Below, in pieces: positions 6,518 through 10,584 of a DNA stretch of 10,584 bases. The translations under genes were made by a program, and so were the position numbers. The stretch spans positions 1-10,584 of the forward strand of contig CALMRM010000160.1 of NCBI GenBank assembly GCA_937871605.1, given 5' to 3'. This stretch comes from an uncultured Terriglobus sp. (lineage in GTDB: Bacteria; Acidobacteriota; Terriglobia; Terriglobales; Acidobacteriaceae). Numbering within the stretch: the stretch's first letter is position 1; every line of letters starts with the position of its first letter. A model generated the notes under the pieces. It worked only from the letters and a program-made list of their open reading frames with translations. It ran no database searches and had not been told where the DNA came from.

Positions 6518-6548
6518 CCCACATCTGCTGCGCAGATATGGGGCACCC
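6518..6548 (-). repeat. REP-like hairpin repeat, copy 3 (minus orientation)
   Basis: Tandem with copy 2 and ending 20 bases before the yvcK stop codon. On the minus strand GGGTGC is followed by an 11-base-pair stem CCCATATCTGC/GCAGATGTGGG around a GCA loop, again with a single U.G pair in the same place. A role in protecting the 3' end of the yvcK mRNA is possible by analogy with enteric REPs, but that is inference. Confidence 0.87.
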
Positions 6549-6568
6549 ATTTCTCTTGCACCGGACGC

Positions 6569-7648
6569 TTATGCGTGGCCCACGTGGGTTTCGTTGGCAT
6601 GTGGAGTGGACAGGCTGCGCGACGGCAGCTCTAGCAGCATCTCTGCCACTCGGTCGTAATCATGGCGCAGCACATCGCCTTCGTGGACGAAGTTGCCAGT
6701 GACGGGTGTGACGCCCAGCGCGCGGATGCGGTCGAGGTCGGCGCGGATGGGTTCCTGCCCCTCGCTGGCATACTTCTTGAGCAGCGCGGGCGAGATGGGC
6801 GCGGTGTTCACCAGGGCATAGTCAAACAGCCGCTGCCCGCCGCAGTGGGCCTGGATGCGCTCGATGTGCTGCGACGCGGACAGGCCCAGCGACTCGTTGG
6901 CCTGCGTCATCAGATTGCAGACGTACGCACGCGTTGCACCGGAGGCGGCGATGGCCTCGGGTATGCCGCGCACAAGGAGGTTGGTGATGAGCGATGTGTA
7001 GAGCGAACCCGGGCCCAGGGTGATCAGGTCTGCCTTGGCGATGGCGTCCAAGGTTTCTGGCACCGGAGAGGCGTCGGCGGGCTCCAGCAGCAGCTCCACG
7101 ATGCTGCGGCGCGATGCGGTAATGCTGGTTTCGCCATGTACCACGCTGCCGTCGTCCATGCGCGCCGAGAGCGTCACGTTGCTGTTGGTTGCGGGATAGA
7201 TGGTGCCGCGCGCAGCCAGAATCTGTGACGACATCTGCACCGCCGAGGCGAAGTCGCCGCCGTGGATGGCCGTGAGTGCGGCCAGAAACAGATTGCCAAA
7301 GGAATGGCCGCTCAGGCCGTGTCCGTCGCCGTTGCCAGGGAAGCGGTACTGGAACAGCCGGGTAAGCAGTTGTTCATCTTCCGACAGCGCGGCCACGCAG
7401 TTGCGCACGTCGCCCGGCGGCAGTATGTTGAGGTCCTCGCGCAGACGACCGGAAGAACCACCATCGTCTGTCACGGTGACCAGTGCTGACAACTGGCTGA
7501 CACGGCAGGGTACGCCACCGCAATGCGATGGCTGGCTGGAACCACCGGCTGGCTGCACGTAGTGCTTGAGCCCGCGCAGCAGGGTAGACAGGCCGGTGCC
7601 GCCGCCGATGGCGACAATGCGCAGTTGCGACTCCTGGGACGTGACCAT
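6569..7648 (-). CDS. yvcK: YvcK/CofD-like protein (gluconeogenesis factor family)
   Basis: Member of the CofD/YvcK superfamily. In B. subtilis, YvcK binds UDP-sugars and is needed for growth and cell shape on gluconeogenic carbon sources; it is not the F420-biosynthesis transferase. 359 residues from the ATG at 7648. The N-terminal nucleotide-binding loop IGGGTGLSTLLRGLK is at 14-28. The family signature VTVTDDGGSSGRLRED follows at 57-72, then PPGDVRNCVAALSEDE (77-92), GHSFGNLFLAALT and LGPGSLYTSLI. Between GLK (26-28) and the TDDGGSSG block lies an insert of about 20 residues (roughly 33-52, with HC and C in SHCGGVPC) that B. subtilis YvcK lacks. An in-frame TTG two codons upstream (7654) is possible, and no clear ribosome-binding site favours either. 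It starts 44 bases after the TPR gene on the same strand, so an operon is likely. REP-like repeats follow. Confidence 0.9.
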   Translation of the reverse strand: MVTSQESQLRIVAIGGGTGLSTLLRGLKHYVQPAGGSSQPSHCGGVPCRVSQLSALVTVTDDGGSSGRLREDLNILPPGDVRNCVAALSEDEQLLTRLFQYRFPGNGDGHGLSGHSFGNLFLAALTAIHGGDFASAVQMSSQILAARGTIYPATNSNVTLSARMDDGSVVHGETSITASRRSIVELLLEPADASPVPETLDAIAKADLITLGPGSLYTSLITNLLVRGIPEAIAASGATRAYVCNLMTQANESLGLSASQHIERIQAHCGGQRLFDYALVNTAPISPALLKKYASEGQEPIRADLDRIRALGVTPVTGNFVHEGDVLRHDYDRVAEMLLELPSRSLSTPHANETHVGHA

Positions 7649-7692
7649 AGGCAAACAGGAGGCTTACAGCGCGGGCGTGCACCCGCCGCCGT

Positions 7693-8262
7693 TCAGGCCT
7701 CGGGGTACAGCAACTCCGTAAAGCGAGGGTCGTCTGCCATGGCCTGAAAATCAGAATCGGAACGCGCCTGGATGCGGTTCAGCGAGTTGAGCCGAATGGC
7801 CTCTGCCAGGCGCTGCAGGCACGACTGCGCATCGCCGGTCATGGACGCAAGCACCGCCAAACCATAGAAGACGTAGTCGGCATTTTCGTCACCCTGGAGG
7901 ATCTCCTGCAGATGTTCGCGCGCATCTTCAAAGTGCCCGTCGTTGAGCAGTGCGATGGCGTAATCGTACTGCTCCTCAGGCGAGGAGAACGTGGTTTCGG
8001 CCTTGTTGGATTGCGCGATGCACGCAGCAAGATACATGCGAATACGGTCCGTAAACTCCATCGGCGCTATCTTCAGCAGGGCCTCGAACGCAGGGTGCGC
8101 TGCCGAGTAGTCGCCGCTTTGCATGGCGACCACGGCTTTCTCATACTGCTGGAGAATTTGTGCGCGGGAGCCGTCAGAGGCTGACACGGTCCCTTCCAGG
8201 ATGCGTGGGCCGGTGGTGCGTGCGGGTTTTGTGGTTCTGCTCTGGGTCTTTGGTCCTGGCAT
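7693..8262 (-). CDS. TPR-like repeat protein of unknown function
   Basis: 189-residue soluble protein. The N-terminal 30 residues are basic and low-complexity (MPGPKTQSRTTKPARTTGPR), like a disordered tail. The rest is helical with tetratricopeptide-like pairs: about 35-68 (ILQQYEKAVVAMQSGDYSAA), 96-130 (EEQYDYAIALLNDGHFEDA) and 128-160 (YVFYGLAVLASMTGD). It ends with DDPRFTELLYPEA. This layout resembles an acidobacterial TPR family that I recall only loosely. There is no signal peptide or enzyme motif. The ATG at 8262 is chosen because AGGA (8269-8272) precedes it by six bases. The frame is open to an ATG at 8355, but that codon lies inside the predicted promoter, so the longer protein is rejected. 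It is the first gene of a probable operon with yvcK, 44 bases downstream, and the two may work together as scaffold and effector; that is inference. Confidence 0.85.
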   Translation of the reverse strand: MPGPKTQSRTTKPARTTGPRILEGTVSASDGSRAQILQQYEKAVVAMQSGDYSAAHPAFEALLKIAPMEFTDRIRMYLAACIAQSNKAETTFSSPEEQYDYAIALLNDGHFEDAREHLQEILQGDENADYVFYGLAVLASMTGDAQSCLQRLAEAIRLNSLNRIQARSDSDFQAMADDPRFTELLYPEA

Positions 8263-8340
8263 TGAAGTTCCTGACGTGCAAAGAAGTTCGCAAAGAAAGC
8301 GCTTCGGCGAGCGGGGGAACGCGATGAGGGTTCGTTCTGC

Positions 8341-8369
8341 GTTATACGGTACCACTGCGGAGTGGTCAA
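8341..8369 (-). promoter_or_regulatory. Sigma70-type promoter for the TPR-yvcK operon
   Basis: On the minus strand TTGACC (8369-8364), a 17-base spacer and TATAAC (8346-8341) match the sigma70 consensus at five of six bases in each hexamer with optimal spacing. Transcription would begin near 8334, leaving about 72 bases before the ATG at 8262. The -35 overlaps the TGA stop of the upstream DUF4254 gene (8366-8368). An AAGCGCTT palindrome (8297-8304) lies in the leader. This is the best promoter match in the window. Confidence 0.7.
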
Positions 8370-9010
8370 GCGGGCGGTGGTTGACGCCCCTGTAGCGATG
8401 CGTTGTACAGCACCGGATTTAGATCCGGATCGTTGTACATCTTCAACTGCCGGTACAGGCGATAGCTGCGCGTGCCATGGCTCACCGCGTGCAGCAGCTG
8501 CTGCAGGCATACCGTTAAGTCGTCGCTCTGCTGCTGCAGGGTGGCCAGTCGTTTGCGGTTCCGTTCGCGATGGGCTTCGGGTGCATCCTGCCGGGCTGAT
8601 TCTTCCGTGGTGTGGAACAGTTTGAGCGACAAAATCGACAGGCGGTCCAGCATCATGCCGGGCGTTTCCGAGTGTAACGGCGCTGCCAAGTTCAGCATGC
8701 AATGTGTCTGGAAGGTTGCCAGCAGGGCCTCGTCGAATTGCTCCACCAAATCATTGCGCCACTGGTTGACACGGTCGATGCTCCGCTTTGTGGCGGCAAT
8801 CGCGCTATCGGTCGCGTGGGGGTCGCGCGCACGATCCTCCAAATGCCACAGTTCGAAGTTGGCGCGGTGCAGCAGCAGGGCCGTGTCGTTCGAGTCGGGC
8901 ATCAACAATTCATCTTCATGCCATGCCGCCGTGGCGCGTTGCACGCGGGCTATCTCTTGGAACACGTCTGGCAAGGCGTGGAGCATCCGGCCTGGTGGGG
9001 AGTTGACCAT
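8366..9010 (-). CDS. DUF4254-family protein
   Basis: 214 residues from the ATG at 9010; 206 from the ATG at 8986, which has AGG just before it. All-helical soluble protein with no signal peptide. Blocks I assign to DUF4254 are LLHRANFELWHLEDRARDP (46-64), RSIDRVNQWRNDLVEQFD (76-93), SETPGMMLDRLSILSLKLF (114-132, continuing HTTEE) and RLYRQLKMYNDPDLNPVLY (184-202). The biochemical role is unknown. The family is typically found in Gram-negative genomes beside glycosyltransferase genes, which matches the divergent glycosyltransferase 99 bases away and the heptose kinase after it. The frame stays open upstream to 9364, but that part lies under the glycosyltransferase gene and is not credible. A weak minus-strand promoter, TTGCCG-18-TATCGA (9049-9020), sits in the divergent gap. 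The family call is from remembered motifs, moderately sure. Confidence 0.83.
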   Translation of the reverse strand: MVNSPPGRMLHALPDVFQEIARVQRATAAWHEDELLMPDSNDTALLLHRANFELWHLEDRARDPHATDSAIAATKRSIDRVNQWRNDLVEQFDEALLATFQTHCMLNLAAPLHSETPGMMLDRLSILSLKLFHTTEESARQDAPEAHRERNRKRLATLQQQSDDLTVCLQQLLHAVSHGTRSYRLYRQLKMYNDPDLNPVLYNASLQGRQPPPA

Positions 9011-9019
9011 GGGTGTGCG

Positions 9020-9049
9020 TCGATACAGTGTACAAGCGGAAGACGGCAA
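9020..9049 (-). promoter_or_regulatory. Weak candidate promoter for the DUF4254 gene
   Basis: TTGCCG (9049-9044), 18-base spacer, TATCGA (9025-9020) on the minus strand; four of six bases match consensus in each hexamer. The predicted start would be only a few bases before the ATG at 9010, so the leader would be very short. A second hexamer, TACACT (9032-9027), lies too close to TTGCCG to share it. Confidence 0.3.
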
Positions 9050-9094
9050 CCGCCGCGCGTAACGAGTCATGGCACCGCCGGACGATGCACGCTG

Positions 9095-9100
9095 TATCCT
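9095..9100 (+). promoter_or_regulatory. Weak candidate -10 element for the glycosyltransferase gene
   Basis: TATCCT ends nine bases before the ATG at 9110. No -35 match and no clear Shine-Dalgarno sequence are present. The leader would be about two or three bases. It is a weaker case than the six-base examples elsewhere in the window. Confidence 0.3.
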
Positions 9101-9109
9101 GAGCAACGG

Positions 9110-10282
9110 ATGCGGCTCCTTCTCGTTGGCAACTACCCGCCAGACCGGCAGAACAGCATGTTGCGCTACCAGGACCTGCTGCAGCGCGAACTGAGCGCGC
9201 GTGGCTATGCCGTGGGCATCGTAGCACCCAAGCCGGTCTTTGGCGGCATCGGGCGACGGGGCGCGCTGGCCAAGTGGCTTGGGTACCTGGACAAGTACCT
9301 GCTCTTCCCATGGCACGTGCGAACGGCTGCAAAAGGCTGGGACTGGGTTCACATTTGCGACCACTCGAATGCGGTGTACTTGCCGTACCTACCGGAGAAC
9401 CGTTGCAGCATCACCTGCCACGACCTGCTTGCCATCGAGGCTGCGGCAGGCAGGCATCCTGTGAAGGATGTGGGTCGGCGGGTGGGCTGGACCGGACGGG
9501 TGCAGCAGCGGTGGATTGCGAAGCACCTGCTGCGTGCCCGGCGAGTGGTGTGCATCTCGCATAGCACGGCGCGGTCGCTCAAAGCACTGGGTGCCACGGG
9601 CGAGATCACGGTCATCCACAACCCGCTGAGTCGGCCCTTTGCACCGCGGTCGCAGGCTGAGGTGGCGCGGTGCCGCGCACAGGCCGGTCTGCAGCCGGAT
9701 GACGCGTATGTACTGCACGTGGGTGGCAATCTCTGGTACAAGAATCGTGCCGGCGTTCTGCGCATCTTTGGAGCACTGCGCATGCTGCCCGGCTTTGCTG
9801 ACCTTCGCTTGGTGCTTGCGGGCCACCCCTGGACGGCAGAGATGCGTGCCGCGGCCAGAGCTGCCCGGCTGAACGACGACAGTGCCGCGGGTCCTGTGCT
9901 CACGTGGGTCGACCCGGACGACCGCGACGTGGAAGCGCTCTACACCGGTGCCGAGCTGTTCCTGTTTCCCTCGCTGCAGGAGGGGTTTGGCTGGCCCATC
10001 CTGGAAGCGCAGAGCTGCGGCACACCGGTCGCCACGACGGATCGCGACCCGATGCGCGAGATTGCCGGTGACGCTGCGATCCTGTTCGATCCTGCCGACC
10101 CGGGCAGGACGGCTGAGGTCATTGCCGCAGCCTGGCCTCGCCTGCCCGAACTGCGCCGGCAGGGCCTGGAGAACGCCGTACAGTACACCGCGGCGCAGTT
10201 GATGCCACTCTACGACGCCTTTTTCCAGGCGGCTGTTTCCGCTGAACCGTTGAAAGGAGCCGCTGATCACGATGCTGCCTGA
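9110..10282 (+). CDS. Glycosyltransferase family 4-type (GT-B fold) enzyme
   Basis: 390-residue retaining glycosyltransferase that would move a sugar from a nucleotide donor to an acceptor glycan on the cytoplasmic face of the inner membrane. The N-terminal Rossmann half starts RLLLVGNYPPDRQNSMLRYQ with the usual glycine-containing first strand, and includes DWVHICDHSN (about 78-87) and CHDLLAIEAA. The donor-binding half begins near 195 (YVLHVGGNLWYKNR, LRLVLAGHPW) and carries the EX7E motif EGFGWPILE (Glu291 to Glu299), followed by GTPVATTDRDPMREIAGDAA. The ATG at 9110 gives the natural N-terminus; the frame is open back to 8702, but that part is antisense to the DUF4254 gene. The end overlaps the heptose kinase start by 11 bases, so the two are probably co-translated. 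Donor and acceptor are unknown. The neighbour suggests LPS core or a related surface glycan. Confidence 0.93.
   Translation: MRLLLVGNYPPDRQNSMLRYQDLLQRELSARGYAVGIVAPKPVFGGIGRRGALAKWLGYLDKYLLFPWHVRTAAKGWDWVHICDHSNAVYLPYLPENRCSITCHDLLAIEAAAGRHPVKDVGRRVGWTGRVQQRWIAKHLLRARRVVCISHSTARSLKALGATGEITVIHNPLSRPFAPRSQAEVARCRAQAGLQPDDAYVLHVGGNLWYKNRAGVLRIFGALRMLPGFADLRLVLAGHPWTAEMRAAARAARLNDDSAAGPVLTWVDPDDRDVEALYTGAELFLFPSLQEGFGWPILEAQSCGTPVATTDRDPMREIAGDAAILFDPADPGRTAEVIAAAWPRLPELRRQGLENAVQYTAAQLMPLYDAFFQAAVSAEPLKGAADHDAA
10253..10259 (+). promoter_or_regulatory. Ribosome-binding site of the heptose kinase gene
   Basis: AAAGGAG inside the end of the glycosyltransferase gene, 12 bases before the ATG at 10272. 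The spacing is long but this is the strongest Shine-Dalgarno match near this start. Confidence 0.6.
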
Positions 10283-10584
10283 GTTGCGCAAGGTGCTTGG
10301 ATTGCTAGAAGGCGGGTTCCGCCCGTTGTGTGTGTCTGTGATCGGCGACGTCATGGTGGACCGCTACATCGTCGGCGAGGTGGAGCGTATCTCACCCGAG
10401 GCACCCGTCCCCGTGCTGCGGCAGGCGCAGCACTACGCCCGGCCGGGTGGCGCAGCCAACGTCGCCCTGAACCTGGCAGGACTAGGACTCCGTACCGTAC
10501 TCGGAGGCTTTGTGGGTAGGGACGGTGCCGCGGACGAGCTGCGGCAGCTGCTGGGAGCAGCGGGTGTGTCCACGGCGGGGCTGG
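10272..10584 (+). CDS. rfaE1: D-glycero-beta-D-manno-heptose-7-phosphate kinase, N-terminal part (cut by right edge)
   Basis: PfkB/ribokinase-superfamily kinase that phosphorylates heptose-7-phosphate at C1 in ADP-heptose synthesis for the LPS inner core. 104 codons are visible. Diagnostic blocks are VIGDVMVDRYIVGEVERISP followed by EAPVPVL (about residues 23-49) and RPGGAANVALNLAGLGL (57-73), the glycine-rich substrate and ribose-binding region; GGFVGRDGAADELRQLL follows. The window ends before the C-terminal anion-hole motif and before any cytidylyltransferase domain. So it cannot be told whether this is a stand-alone RfaE1/HldA or the fused HldE. It overlaps the glycosyltransferase gene by 11 bases. 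The frame is intact to the edge. Confidence 0.93.
   Translation, partial: MLPELRKVLGLLEGGFRPLCVSVIGDVMVDRYIVGEVERISPEAPVPVLRQAQHYARPGGAANVALNLAGLGLRTVLGGFVGRDGAADELRQLLGAAGVSTAGL

Noticed and set aside
6415..6548. CRISPR array
   Set aside because: Only three units, of unequal length and mixed orientation, with spacers of 19 and 22 bases and no cas genes. They fit REP-like repeats better.
8702..9109. Upstream in-frame extension of the glycosyltransferase
   Set aside because: This part is antisense to the DUF4254 gene and has no glycosyltransferase homology. The natural GT-B N-terminus begins at 9110.
9011..9364. Upstream in-frame extension of the DUF4254 protein
   Set aside because: It overlaps the glycosyltransferase gene in antisense and adds unconserved sequence beyond the DUF4254 blocks.

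Overview
The window (about 60-65% GC in most genes) reads as chromosomal DNA of a Gram-negative, LPS-bearing soil-type bacterium. The best guess is Acidobacteriota, class Terriglobia (Terriglobus/Granulicella-like). This rests on separate glyQ and glyS genes, an RND efflux permease and an ADP-heptose pathway kinase (both imply an outer membrane), small proteins of a type I associate with acidobacteria, and two families of hairpin repeats that resemble dispersed repeats of that group. The taxonomic call is from memory and was not searched.

Layout. (1) 1-827, minus: N-terminal quarter of an RND efflux permease, running off the left edge. (2) 1022-4863, plus: a small charged helical protein, then glyQ and glyS (alpha and beta subunits of tetrameric glycyl-tRNA synthetase, ends overlapping by one base), then a lower-GC four-helix membrane protein of unknown role. 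(3) 4864-5062: convergent gap holding one hairpin repeat element. (4) 5063-8986 or 9010, minus: in transcription order a DUF4254 protein, a TPR-like protein, a YvcK/CofD-like protein and an M16 metallopeptidase. The TPR gene and yvcK look like one operon with a good sigma70-type promoter. Three REP-like hairpin repeats separate yvcK from the peptidase gene. (5) 9110-10584, plus: a GT4-type glycosyltransferase overlapping the start of an rfaE1/hldE-type heptose kinase gene cut by the right edge.

How the genes fit together. glyQ/glyS supply charged tRNA-Gly. The glycosyltransferase, heptose kinase and divergent DUF4254 gene form a plausible LPS-core or surface-glycan module. YvcK is known elsewhere for linking UDP-sugar/peptidoglycan precursor supply to cell shape, so the right half leans toward envelope biogenesis. 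No phage, transposase, CRISPR, tRNA or rRNA was seen.

The most interesting non-coding signal is a recurring TAGAAT/TAGACT element exactly six bases before the ATG of three unrelated genes, which is the geometry expected of leaderless mRNAs. Next are the REP-like array, with a G.U pair at an equivalent stem position in every copy, and the DUF4254/glycosyltransferase/heptose-kinase neighbourhood.
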